Assembly (NCBI GenBank): GCA_965203985.1
Contig: CBDBDS010000001.1
Location: 124,001 to 188,000, forward strand
Direction: 5' to 3'
Source: Bin87 sp965203985
GTDB lineage: Bacteria; Chloroflexota; Dehalococcoidia; Lucifugimonadales; UBA3495
Length of the DNA: 64,000 nucleotides
Of this stretch, positions 34,107-41,851 are shown piece after piece; positions within the stretch are counted from its first letter, which is position 1; each line of letters starts with the position of its first letter. Position numbers and translations under genes: made by a program. The notes beneath the pieces are model-generated. The model saw only the letters and a program-made list of their open reading frames with translations, had not been told where the DNA came from and searched no databases.

Positions 34107-34889
34107 ATGTCTCTTGAAGGAAAGGTTGCCCTGGTCACCGGCGCCGGGCGTGGCATGGGTCGAGCCACCGCGCTGGCCTTGGCCGGCGACGGGGCCGACG
34201 TTGCCGTCACTGACATCCTGGCGGACGCGGTGGAGGAAACTTCTACCGACGTTCGGGCCACCGGCCGTAACAGCGTGGCCATCGCGGCGGACATCGGTGA
34301 CGGCGGTGACATCGACCGCGTGATCGCCGACACCGTGAGCGCGCTGGGCCGCGTGGACATCCTGGTGAACAACGCGGGAGTAACCCGGTACCTGGACATC
34401 ATGGACATCACCGAAGATGATTGGGACCGCATCCATCGGGTGAACGCCCGGGGCGCGTTCTTCGTGATGCAGCGGACGGCCCGACAGATGATCGAGCAGG
34501 GCGGCGGCGGGCGCATCGTCAACATCGCGTCAATCGCTGGCAAGGGCTACCGGGGAACCTCCAACGCGGCCTACGCCGCCAGCAAGGGCGCTGTCATATC
34601 CATGACACTCATCGCGGCACACCAGTTGGCGCGCTACGATATCAACGTCAACGCCATCTGCCCCGGCTCGACCATCACGGCCATGTCCACCAGCACCATG
34701 GAGCAGCGCGCGGCCGAGATGGGCATATCCGTGGACGAGTTGCAGGCCCAACGGGCGTCGAACATTCCCATCGGGCGGGCCAACGAGCCGGAGGACATCG
34801 CCGCGATGGCAGCGTTCCTGGCCAGCCCGGGCGCGCGGAACATCACCGGCCAGACCATCAACGTGGACGGCGGGTTGGTAATGCACTAA
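34107..34889 (+). CDS. Short-chain dehydrogenase/reductase (FabG-like)
   Basis: A 260-residue classical SDR: SLEGKVALVTGAGRGMGRAT, ILVNNAGVTRY, VNIASIAG and YAASKGAVISMTLIAA (Tyr-Lys). It closes with GQTINVDGGLVMH, as in 3-oxoacyl-ACP reductase-like enzymes. GGAGG is 11 nt before the ATG at 34107; an ATG at 34092 is an alternative. It overlaps the convergent membrane protein gene by 4 bp. Confidence 0.88.
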   Translation: MSLEGKVALVTGAGRGMGRATALALAGDGADVAVTDILADAVEETSTDVRATGRNSVAIAADIGDGGDIDRVIADTVSALGRVDILVNNAGVTRYLDIMDITEDDWDRIHRVNARGAFFVMQRTARQMIEQGGGGRIVNIASIAGKGYRGTSNAAYAASKGAVISMTLIAAHQLARYDINVNAICPGSTITAMSTSTMEQRAAEMGISVDELQAQRASNIPIGRANEPEDIAAMAAFLASPGARNITGQTINVDGGLVMH

Positions 34890-35734
34890 ACCGGCGGCAG
34901 GTCTGCTCCAATCGAGCGACTAACCAAAGAGACCGGCGCGTTCACGCCCACCTCCGTCTTCAGGCTGGCCTGATTTCCTGAGCGGGTTTCGGCCGTCAGT
35001 TGGGCCTCCAGCTCAGCGGTGCGCCAAATCATCTCCTCCAGGTCGGCGCTGAATTGGGCCAGGGTTTCAGCGTGCTCTTCGCGAGCCCGGCGGAGCTTGC
35101 GCAACTCGCGATAGACGGCCCACGCCGTCAAGAGGGGGCCGATCACGAGCCCCACAATCGAGATCGCGCCCAGCGCGAAGCGGACCCCGGTGCCAGCAGC
35201 GATCGACCCGGTCGCGCCTCCGCCGGCCGCAGCGAACCTGGGTGCGAAGCCGACAACGCGGGGGCTAAAAGCCAGGACCTTGCTCGTGACCGGGCTCGCC
35301 AGGCGCAGGATGCTACCGGAAGAGGTCTTCCACACCGTTGAGGCGGCGAAACTCGCGCCGTAACGGCCCACGATGAAGGCCGAGGATCCTCGCGGCGCCC
35401 GCTGCAACAAAGACCCGTTCTGGCGGAAGGGCAGGCTGAGTGGAATACGAAAACGGCGTTTTCCAGCGTGGTCCGGTTCCGGCTGAGGCTGCAGGACATC
35501 CGGCAGGGGTGGCTCGGCCAGACCAAGTTGGGCGGATAGCTGGCACTGGCGCTCGTGCTGGAATTGGATCGATTGGATATGCTCCTGGCGGGCCAAATCC
35601 AGTTCCCGATGCAGCCGGGTCAACTGGCGGTGGGTGCGCACCTTGACCACCGCCTGGATGACCGCGCAGATGCCGGCCATCACTATCGCCGCTATGATGG
35701 ACGAAGTTAGAACCGTTACGATATTCGAGCCCAT
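34886..35734 (-). CDS. Membrane protein with coiled-coil segments, unknown
   Basis: A 282-residue protein. One span lies at the N-terminus (VTVLTSSIIAAIVMAGICAV) followed by a helical region rich in Arg and Gln. A central Ser/Ala-rich region with a second hydrophobic stretch (FALGAISIVGLVIGPLLTAW) runs straight into a coiled coil (ELRKLRRAREEHAETLAQFS). No family recognised. It may be a membrane-tethered scaffold; that is a guess from shape. Confidence 0.55.
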   Translation of the reverse strand: MGSNIVTVLTSSIIAAIVMAGICAVIQAVVKVRTHRQLTRLHRELDLARQEHIQSIQFQHERQCQLSAQLGLAEPPLPDVLQPQPEPDHAGKRRFRIPLSLPFRQNGSLLQRAPRGSSAFIVGRYGASFAASTVWKTSSGSILRLASPVTSKVLAFSPRVVGFAPRFAAAGGGATGSIAAGTGVRFALGAISIVGLVIGPLLTAWAVYRELRKLRRAREEHAETLAQFSADLEEMIWRTAELEAQLTAETRSGNQASLKTEVGVNAPVSLVSRSIGADLPPV

Positions 35735-35806
35735 GACCGTGTAGGATATTCGACCCCGGGAATCTAGTATAGGTTATCACCGGGCAACGGCCGGAAACAC
35801 CGGGCG

Positions 35807-36454
35807 TTACAGGCTGTAGCTGCCGATGACGCGCCACTGCAAATCGGTTGCCCACCGTCCGCCGGACCAGTCGTCGCCGGCGGCATTCGACTCGAAGCGC
35901 GTCAACGTCAATCGCCACGCCCGAGTGATTTGCGACACCTTGAGTTCGTCGGTGACGGATCGCGCGAACTCGATGGCGCTGTCAAAGACGGAGTCAGGCA
36001 AGTTCGCGTGGGACAGCAGCGGCATCTGGGGCGGGAAATCGGGGCCGTAAACGCGCCGGGGACCGGCCACGCCCGAATTGCGTTCCAAAAGGTCAGCGAC
36101 CATGGCCTGCAACCGGTACAGCGATTCGTTCACCACTTCCGGCGAGAAGTCCAACCAGATGTTGCCGTCGTCATCGGTGTTGCGCGTCGTGGTGATGCCC
36201 CGGTTGAACAGGGGAAAGCGCGGCGAAACGCGGCGGTAGCGCTCCGCGAGCTGTTCCAGTTCTCGCGCCAACTGACTCTCCGCGTTCGGGTCATCTGCCC
36301 CGTCGAAGGGGAAGTAATCGGACATCAGCATGTGCAGCATGTGCATCTCAGCCGCCCAGCACGCGAACTGGCCGCAAATCAACTGGCGCGCCCGGTAAGC
36401 GCGAGCAGTGAAATCAGGATCGGTGAGCAGGCTCACGCCGTAGCGAACTGACAT
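35807..36454 (-). CDS. Hypothetical protein, 2H phosphoesterase-like size
   Basis: A 215-residue soluble protein starting MSVRYGVSLLTDPDFTARAY. It has a helical region HMLHMLMSDYFPFDG and a C-terminal RAWRLTLTRFES segment. The opening strand and overall size recall 2'-5' RNA ligase-like folds, but I cannot locate the paired H-x-T/S motifs. Unknown function. It lies 34 bp from the inositol phosphatase-like gene on the same strand and may share its transcript. Confidence 0.5.
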   Translation of the reverse strand: MSVRYGVSLLTDPDFTARAYRARQLICGQFACWAAEMHMLHMLMSDYFPFDGADDPNAESQLARELEQLAERYRRVSPRFPLFNRGITTTRNTDDDGNIWLDFSPEVVNESLYRLQAMVADLLERNSGVAGPRRVYGPDFPPQMPLLSHANLPDSVFDSAIEFARSVTDELKVSQITRAWRLTLTRFESNAAGDDWSGGRWATDLQWRVIGSYSL

Positions 36455-36488
36455 GACGGTGCTGAAATGAGATGAAGCTGGCGGACGA

Positions 36489-37436
36489 TTACTTCGATGC
36501 GCTCAGGGCTTTCTTGACGCCCCGGTACATTCGTCGGAACGGACGCCTGCGATTATGCAGGTTGTGGGCGATCAGGGGAGCCAGGGTTGGATTGGCCGCG
36601 ACCAAGGGCGCGACCCATTTGCGCAACTCGGCCATGGTGGGCGGTTTCTCATCCCAGGTTGGCACCAGGGAATCGAGCGGGTGCCATTGCTTGCGGCCCG
36701 ACAGTCGGGTCATCACCGTGCCTCCGGCTTCCTGCACCGCCACGGTTCCGCCCAGCATGTCCCACATGCGAGGCGCGCCGATGACGGCGAACTGCATCAC
36801 GCCCAGGGCAGTCATCGCGAGCTCGTAGGCGATGCTCCCGGTGACGCGGAGCTGACCCAGCGGCTGCCCCTTCAGTCCCTTGCCAACTCGGGTTGACGCG
36901 CCGAAAGAGCCGGGCAGTCCGATGAGGCGGTCACCCCGGGGTTTTTCCGCCTGGTACACCGAGACAGGCTCGCCGTCGGCAAAGGCCCCACCGCCAACAC
37001 GGCAGTGGACCACAACGCCGGAACTGCTGGCGGAAGGCCAGGGAATGTACACGGCGCCCGCCAGCGGCCGGCCCCGGTGCAGCACCCCTATGGAGGAAGC
37101 GTAAACGGGCAAACCGTTCATGAAGTTGGTGGTCCCGTCCAGGGGATCCAGCACCCAAAGGAAATCGGCGGCGGTCCGCTCTCCGTCGGCGCTGGCGTCG
37201 TCTTCCTCGCCCAATATGCCATGGTCGGGAAACCGGCGACGGATCTGTTCCTCCAGGTAGGCTTGGGTCTCCTTGTCGGCGGCGGTTACCGGATCCTGCT
37301 GCGCCTTGTCCTTGTACTCGACGCTGAGGGCGCGCCCGAAGTGGCCCGCCAGCAGATCGCCCGCACCGCGCGCGAACTCCACTGCGGCGGCTTCGATCTC
37401 GACGCCGGTCGATTCTGCGATTTGTTTCGTTGCCAT
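36489..37436 (-). CDS. Inositol monophosphatase family phosphatase
   Basis: A 315-residue phosphatase. Metal-binding motifs are GILGEEDD (Glu), WVLDPLDGTTNFMNG (the D-P-L-D-G-T-T-N-F signature) and PRMWDMLGG (W-D). The order matches inositol monophosphatase, histidinol phosphatase and CysQ-type enzymes, all Mg-dependent and Li-sensitive. The ATG at 37436 begins MATKQIAEST; the longer frame adds an unlikely leader. Its C-terminus is extended by a basic helix (RRRPFRRMYRGVKKAL). Confidence 0.85.
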   Translation of the reverse strand: MATKQIAESTGVEIEAAAVEFARGAGDLLAGHFGRALSVEYKDKAQQDPVTAADKETQAYLEEQIRRRFPDHGILGEEDDASADGERTAADFLWVLDPLDGTTNFMNGLPVYASSIGVLHRGRPLAGAVYIPWPSASSSGVVVHCRVGGGAFADGEPVSVYQAEKPRGDRLIGLPGSFGASTRVGKGLKGQPLGQLRVTGSIAYELAMTALGVMQFAVIGAPRMWDMLGGTVAVQEAGGTVMTRLSGRKQWHPLDSLVPTWDEKPPTMAELRKWVAPLVAANPTLAPLIAHNLHNRRRPFRRMYRGVKKALSASK

Positions 37437-37487
37437 ACCGTTGGCGATTGTACACCATCCCCGCACGGCGTCTTGACGACAACCCAC

Positions 37488-38015
37488 TGTGCAACCGTCT
37501 CGAGTTGATGGGTACTCCGATCTTTATCAAAAATCCCGTCCATCCATGCAATCTAAACTCCTGACACCCACGGCCCGCAACCCACAGAACGCCCGTGCTA
37601 TCATGGCTTCCACAGGCGAGGATATCCTCATTCCGACTAGGTCCCGGCCAGTACGGCCAAAATCCATCAGCAACCAAGTCGCTATCGGCCTTCGCGGGAG
37701 ACTGCCGCCGACCGCTCTAATCGGTGTAGTCGCCCCGGCCACCGCGCCCGCCACAGCGCGCCATGTTTCGGGCATCGCGCCCCCAGACATGGGAAATGAG
37801 AGCAAAAAACCAAAGCGCAAATCCCCCGGCCGTGGGGCTGATCAACCACCGGAACCTGGTCAACACCAACCAATCGCCAATCGCCTGTAGCAACCAAACA
37901 TCAATCGCCTGTGAACATCCAAACCCCAAGAAACCATCCCGACCCCATCTAATATCAATCCTCATCCTGTCCATCCTGTGCATCGATGTAAAAGAAAAAG
38001 GAGCGCGCGTTCAAC
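37488..38015. other. Gene-free stretch with repeat fragments
   Basis: No convincing gene. It contains fragments shared with other intergenic regions (CCCGTCCATCCATGCA near 37533, CATCCTGTGCATC near 37973) and TGC-TATCAT near 37596, which could be an extended -10. An open frame of about 130 codons from 37489 has low-complexity sequence and no family match. Confidence 0.45.
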
Positions 38016-38711
38016 ATGGGCAGTGTCCAGCATCACCAAACCCAGGCCCGGCGGTTCTTATCGCTGGCCCGGTCCGACCACAACGCTGGCGACTACGGCC
38101 GCGCTGCCAACGCCCTGGCCCGGGCGGCGTCCCACGCCGCCACCGCAGCGGTGGTGGATCGAAACTGGGTTCACCGTTACACTCGACGCCGGCTGACCAA
38201 CTACCTGTTCGTCATGGCGGCCGAGGGCAAGATCTCCAACGGTGGAGTGCGCATCTTTCGGAACATCTACCGGTTGCGCGATCAACTGGCGGCGGCGGAT
38301 CCCGGCCAGCGCCAGCGTCTCAGCCGCCGCGCCCGCAATCGGGTGGCGGCGCTCATCCGCGCGGTGGAGGGAGCCATCGCCGGCCGGCTGGTGGCCGGCC
38401 GCGCTCGCCGACCCCCGCGCCCGCCGTCGCGCCCCGTGCCCCGGTCCCTGGCGGAAATCATGGCTCTGCCCAAATATCAGGAGATCGCCCAGGCCCACGG
38501 CTTGGCTCAGTCCCCATTGGCCCGGCTCCCCGATCCCCACAACTTCTACGCCCGCGGCCTCACTCCCCGGCCCTGCTCCTGTCATCCGGCCGACCTGACC
38601 CTCCGCGGCGATCCTTCATCCATCGAGCTGTCGCCCCTGTGGAAACGCGCCCTGGAGCGCACCTTCCACGTCAAGTTCCCCGACACCATCCCCGTCCGGG
38701 GAGCCGCGTGA
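38016..38711 (+). CDS. Hypothetical helical protein
   Basis: A 231-residue protein. Residues 9-90 are helical and HEPN-like in pattern (ARRFLSLARSDHNAGDYGRA, then HAATAAVVDRNW and LTNYLFVMAAEGKISNGG). A basic Arg/Pro-rich linker follows (about 130-145), then a C-terminal region rich in Pro and Leu. A weak link to small HEPN proteins is a guess. It is enclosed by repeat-rich DNA on both sides. Confidence 0.5.
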   Translation: MGSVQHHQTQARRFLSLARSDHNAGDYGRAANALARAASHAATAAVVDRNWVHRYTRRRLTNYLFVMAAEGKISNGGVRIFRNIYRLRDQLAAADPGQRQRLSRRARNRVAALIRAVEGAIAGRLVAGRARRPPRPPSRPVPRSLAEIMALPKYQEIAQAHGLAQSPLARLPDPHNFYARGLTPRPCSCHPADLTLRGDPSSIELSPLWKRALERTFHVKFPDTIPVRGAA

Positions 38712-38761
38712 ACCCGCTGTCATCGCCAGCCCGCCCTTTTGTCATCGCCAGCCCGCCCTCT

Positions 38762-38797
38762 TGTCATTGCGAGCGCAGCGCGGCAATCCCGTTGCGC
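38762..38797. repeat. Half copy of the REP/MITE-like palindrome
   Basis: TGTCATTGCGAG followed by CGCGGCAATC; the right half is missing. Compare 675-771, 5968-6065 and 45389-45481. Confidence 0.6.
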
Positions 38798-38826
38798 CCA
38801 TGCGCTCCCATCGCCAACCACCATCC

Positions 38827-38918
38827 CGTCATTCCGGCCTCTCCACTCGTCATTCCGGCCTCTCCACTCGTCATTCCGGCCTCCTCACCCGTCATTCCGG
38901 CGAAAGCCGGAATCCAGG
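38827..38918. repeat. 21-bp tandem repeats ending in a hairpin repeat
   Basis: Three units of CGTCATTCCGGCCTCTCCACT type start at 38827, 38848 and 38869. They lead into CGTCATTCCGGC-GAAA-GCCGGAAT, a perfect 8-bp stem with a GAAA loop. This last sequence is a repeat seen in many unrelated genomes, whose translation gives the well-known spurious W-I-P-A-F-A-G-M-T string. Confidence 0.75.
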
Positions 38919-38943
38919 CTCCTGCGTACCCGCTTTCGTAAAT

Positions 38944-39053
38944 CGTCAAAAGCAGGAATTACCGGACTTCATTACTTTGCAGAATCGAACCCCCTATCGC
39001 AAAACGGTCCCAATCCCGACAATCCGTAAATCTTGAAAATCCTGCTTCTGACG
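38944..39053. repeat. MITE-like element, copy 2 (short)
   Basis: The left end CGTCAAAAGCAGGA and right end TCCTGCTTCTGACG are inverted repeats shared with 536-823. CGTAAAT precedes both copies. It is 110 bp long and lacks the nested palindrome of copy 1. Confidence 0.6.
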
Positions 39054-39127
39054 TTTCCCAACCATCCACCCAATCCCGTCCATCCATGCAAAATCATTCG
39101 GACCGCAGTCAAAGCGGCCTCGGCTGT

Positions 39128-39133
39128 TATAAT
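39128..39133 (+). promoter_or_regulatory. Extended -10 promoter for the SDR gene
   Basis: CTGT-TATAAT, 28 bp before the ATG at 39162. No clear -35. Confidence 0.5.
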
Positions 39134-39161
39134 CCCGTGCAGCATTCGAGGAGGCCGGGCA

Positions 39162-39953
39162 ATGGATCTGGAACTGAACGGTAAGGTTGCGATAATTGGC
39201 GGCGCCAGTCGAGGATTGGGCCGCGCGTGCGCCGAGGTACTGGCGGAAGAGGGGGCGCGGGTCGCCATGTGCGCCCGCACTCCGGGTCCGCTTGAACAGG
39301 CGGCTAACGAGATACGTGCCGCCACGGGAGCGGACATCTTCACCTACGCCGGCGATCTGGACAACGAAGAAACCATCGCCGAGTTGGTCGCCGGCGCGGC
39401 CTCGCACTTTGGGCAGATCGACATCATGGTCAACAACTCGGGAGGGCCTCCCCAAGCCTACGCCAAGGATTCCACCGAAGAGCTCTGGCAGGTTTCTGCC
39501 AACCGTTCGCTGTTCTTCTTTGCCCGAATGACGCGGGAAGCGTTGCCGCACCTGCGCGCCCAGGGTGGCGGCCGGATCATCAACATTCTCGCCAGCACCG
39601 TTTACACTCCCATCCCCAACCTTGCCCTTTCCGCGGCGACCCGAATGGGCGTGATCGGGTTCATGAAGAACCTGGCCGACGACCTGGGGCACGAGAACAT
39701 CCTCATCAACAACGTCTGCCCCGGCAGCATCATGTCGGATCGCATGATGGAGAACGTGGAGGACCGCGCACGCACGCAAGGCATTCCGCTGGAGGACGCG
39801 CTCGCTCAGCGAGCCGAACAGACGGCGTTGAAACGCATCGGCGAGCCCAGGGAGTTGGCGTACCTGGTAGCGTTCCTCGCCTCCTCCCGCTCCAGCTACA
39901 TCACCGGCACCACCATGCTGGTGGACGGGGGTCTGGTCCGGTCGGTGATGTAG
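39162..39953 (+). CDS. Short-chain dehydrogenase/reductase
   Basis: A 263-residue SDR: MDLELNGKVAIIGGASRGLG. The usual N-N-A-G is N-N-S-G (MVNNSGGPPQAYA). In the active site the Tyr position appears altered: after INILASTVYTPIPNL the expected Y-x-x-x-K is not evident (SAATRMGVIGFM). This matches a divergent SDR subgroup rather than a broken gene. CGAGGAGG precedes the ATG. The stop is 8 bp before the TPR gene. Confidence 0.85.
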   Translation: MDLELNGKVAIIGGASRGLGRACAEVLAEEGARVAMCARTPGPLEQAANEIRAATGADIFTYAGDLDNEETIAELVAGAASHFGQIDIMVNNSGGPPQAYAKDSTEELWQVSANRSLFFFARMTREALPHLRAQGGGRIINILASTVYTPIPNLALSAATRMGVIGFMKNLADDLGHENILINNVCPGSIMSDRMMENVEDRARTQGIPLEDALAQRAEQTALKRIGEPRELAYLVAFLASSRSSYITGTTMLVDGGLVRSVM

Positions 39954-39961
39954 GGCAATCC

Positions 39962-40321
39962 GTGACCAACCAGAACAGACCCACCCCGCCTCCGGAACCG
40001 GAAACCGCCGAAGAGTACGTGGACCGCGGTAATCGGTACAGCCGAAACGGCGTGTACGAGCGGGCCATCGCGGATTACACGTCGGCGATAGACGTGGACG
40101 CCAATTGTGCCGACGCTTGGTTCAACCGTGGAGTGTCCTGGTACGAAGTCGGCGAGTACCAGCAGTCCATTGACGACCTGACCGAGGCCATCCGGCTGGA
40201 CCCGGACGACGACAACTACTACTCCCGGCGATCGCTGTCCTACCTGTTCAACGACCAACCGGATGAAGCGCAGGCCGACATGGATACCAGCGAGGAGATC
40301 CGTCTGCGCTCCTGGGCGTAA
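39962..40321 (+). CDS. TPR-repeat protein
   Basis: A 119-residue protein. After a Pro-rich start, three tetratricopeptide repeats are visible: EEYVDRGNRYSRNGVYERAI, then ADAWFNRGVSWYEVGEYQQS and a final YYSRRSLSYLFNDQPDEAQA. It should act as a protein-binding scaffold. The start is GTG. It lies 8 bp behind the SDR gene and is probably cotranscribed. Confidence 0.8.
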   Translation: MTNQNRPTPPPEPETAEEYVDRGNRYSRNGVYERAIADYTSAIDVDANCADAWFNRGVSWYEVGEYQQSIDDLTEAIRLDPDDDNYYSRRSLSYLFNDQPDEAQADMDTSEEIRLRSWA

Positions 40322-40351
40322 GACTCGCGCCGAGCCGGTGGCCGGCAACGG

Positions 40352-41668
40352 CTATCTGACGGCGGTGATTTGCTGGCCTCCGTCGGCCGCCTCGCGTCCC
40401 GGGCGTGTCGCGGTCAGCATCAGCACGGAGACCACCGCCAGGTTGATGCCAAAAGCCAGGAACGCCCCCTGGTAACTGCCCACTCGGTCCACTGCCAATC
40501 CGGCGGCTATGGGACCCAGCGCCTGCCCGCCCACCTGCGCCGCCAACCCCCAGGCGCGGATCGCTCCCAGGTGCAGACGCCCGAAGTAGTCGGCCCACAC
40601 CAGGCGGCCGATGATGTGCAGTCCGCCGACGCCGAACCCCAGGATGAACGCTCCCAGTATGCCCCCGGCGATCTCGCTGGCGAACGCCGTGGTGATGGCG
40701 CCGCACGCGACCACCAAACCTGAAGCGAGCATTACGAACCGTGCCGCCGTTCGCTGCGATATCGCCGACCAGAAGATGCTTGCCGGCACCTGGGATATGG
40801 CGAAGGTGCTGGCGGCCCACACGGCGGTGGATGCCGGCACTCCCTGATCGATGAAGTGCGGGACCTGGTGCAGCGAAACGCCAGCCTGCACGATGAAGCT
40901 GGCAAAAGAAAACAGCACCATGAGCCAGAAAGCCCGGGTCCTCATCGTCTGGCGGAGGGTGAAGTTGATCTCTTCTTGAGCGCTCTGGGGCCGGCGCCTC
41001 GACGACCCGTGCGAGCCGGCGTGAGGCGGGACGCTTCCGCCGTCCGGTTCGATTCCCAGGTCCTCCGGCCGGCGTGCCATCAGCAAAATCGCGGGTACCA
41101 CCCCTATGGCTACTGTCCAAACCCCGAGCGCGTACCATGCCGTTTCCCATCCCCAGGCGCCGGTGATCGCCTGGGCCACCAGCGGCATTATCGCCAGACC
41201 CGACCCCTGGGACACATGGTTCAGCGCCAGGGCGAATGGCCTTCGACGGATGAACCAATTGCTCACCGCCACCGACGTACCCAATTCCAGGGGGCTGGAG
41301 AAAACCATCCGGCCCGGCACGTAGACCAGATAGAACTGCCAGATCTGGGTCACCGCGCCGAGTATCACCGCGCACAACCCGGCGATGCCGGATGAAATCC
41401 CAACCACCATGCCGGCGCCGTAACGGTCCAACACTGGCCCAACCAGAGGAGCGGCAACCGCCCCCACCACGCCCCCGAGGCTGACCGCTCCGGCGAATTC
41501 GGCTCGGGTCCAACCGAACTGCTCGGACATCGGGATGAAAAACACCGTCAGAACCGCGACGGACATCAGCGGCCGCGACGAATAGGACGCGATCCCAGAA
41601 AGACCGAGGATGACCCACCCGTAGTAAAACGGAGTGGCCCGCTCGGCACGGGTCTGCAGGGCGCGCAT
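40352..41668 (-). CDS. MFS transporter
   Basis: A 438-residue carrier with about 12 membrane spans, starting MRALQTRAERATPFYYGWVI. The loop D-R-Y-G-A-G lies after span 2, and a charged loop (about 205-230) separates the halves. It resembles the carrier at 13137, of the oxalate/monocarboxylate antiporter-like group. A TTG at 41719 would add 17 residues. Substrate unknown. Confidence 0.87.
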   Translation of the reverse strand: MRALQTRAERATPFYYGWVILGLSGIASYSSRPLMSVAVLTVFFIPMSEQFGWTRAEFAGAVSLGGVVGAVAAPLVGPVLDRYGAGMVVGISSGIAGLCAVILGAVTQIWQFYLVYVPGRMVFSSPLELGTSVAVSNWFIRRRPFALALNHVSQGSGLAIMPLVAQAITGAWGWETAWYALGVWTVAIGVVPAILLMARRPEDLGIEPDGGSVPPHAGSHGSSRRRPQSAQEEINFTLRQTMRTRAFWLMVLFSFASFIVQAGVSLHQVPHFIDQGVPASTAVWAASTFAISQVPASIFWSAISQRTAARFVMLASGLVVACGAITTAFASEIAGGILGAFILGFGVGGLHIIGRLVWADYFGRLHLGAIRAWGLAAQVGGQALGPIAAGLAVDRVGSYQGAFLAFGINLAVVSVLMLTATRPGREAADGGQQITAVR

Positions 41669-41798
41669 CAACGGGGGCCGGACGGGCCAATCCGCTCGGC
41701 CGGGTGGGATCGGCAGCAATGGGGAACGGAAGCCAGGTTCACGGGATTGCGTCGGCCAGCTGGCCGGCGTCCCTGAACCCCGACCGGAATACCGTGGG

Positions 41799-41804
41799 AT
41801 TATA
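41799..41804 (-). promoter_or_regulatory. Extended -10 promoter for the MFS carrier
   Basis: CTGC-TATAAT on the minus strand, divergent from the nadE promoter 36 bp away. Confidence 0.45.
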
Positions 41805-41839
41805 GCAGGAACGCAACCGGCCTCATGTCGAGGCTACGT

Positions 41840-41845
41840 TATAAT
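41840..41845 (+). promoter_or_regulatory. Consensus -10 box giving a leaderless nadE mRNA
   Basis: TATAAT ends 6 bp before the ATG at 41852, so the A of the start codon would be the first transcribed base. There is no Shine-Dalgarno sequence. Confidence 0.55.
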
Positions 41846-41851
41846 ACGTCG

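Larger units (their letters stand above)
38712..39161. other. Repeat-rich gene-free stretch
   Basis: Holds, in order, two TGTCATCGCCAGCCCGCCC repeats, a half copy of the palindromic element (38762-38797), 21-bp tandem repeats (38827-38889), a hairpin repeat (38890-38918), the second MITE-like copy (38944-39053) and the promoter of the next SDR gene (39128). Confidence 0.6.

Noticed and set aside
38016..38711. TPR or HEPN assignment for the hypothetical protein
   Set aside because: The helical pattern alone is too weak and no signature residues could be placed.
38827..38918. Possible second CRISPR or coding repeat
   Set aside because: The 21-bp units are directly adjacent with no spacers, and the translated frames are the known spurious product of a common intergenic repeat.
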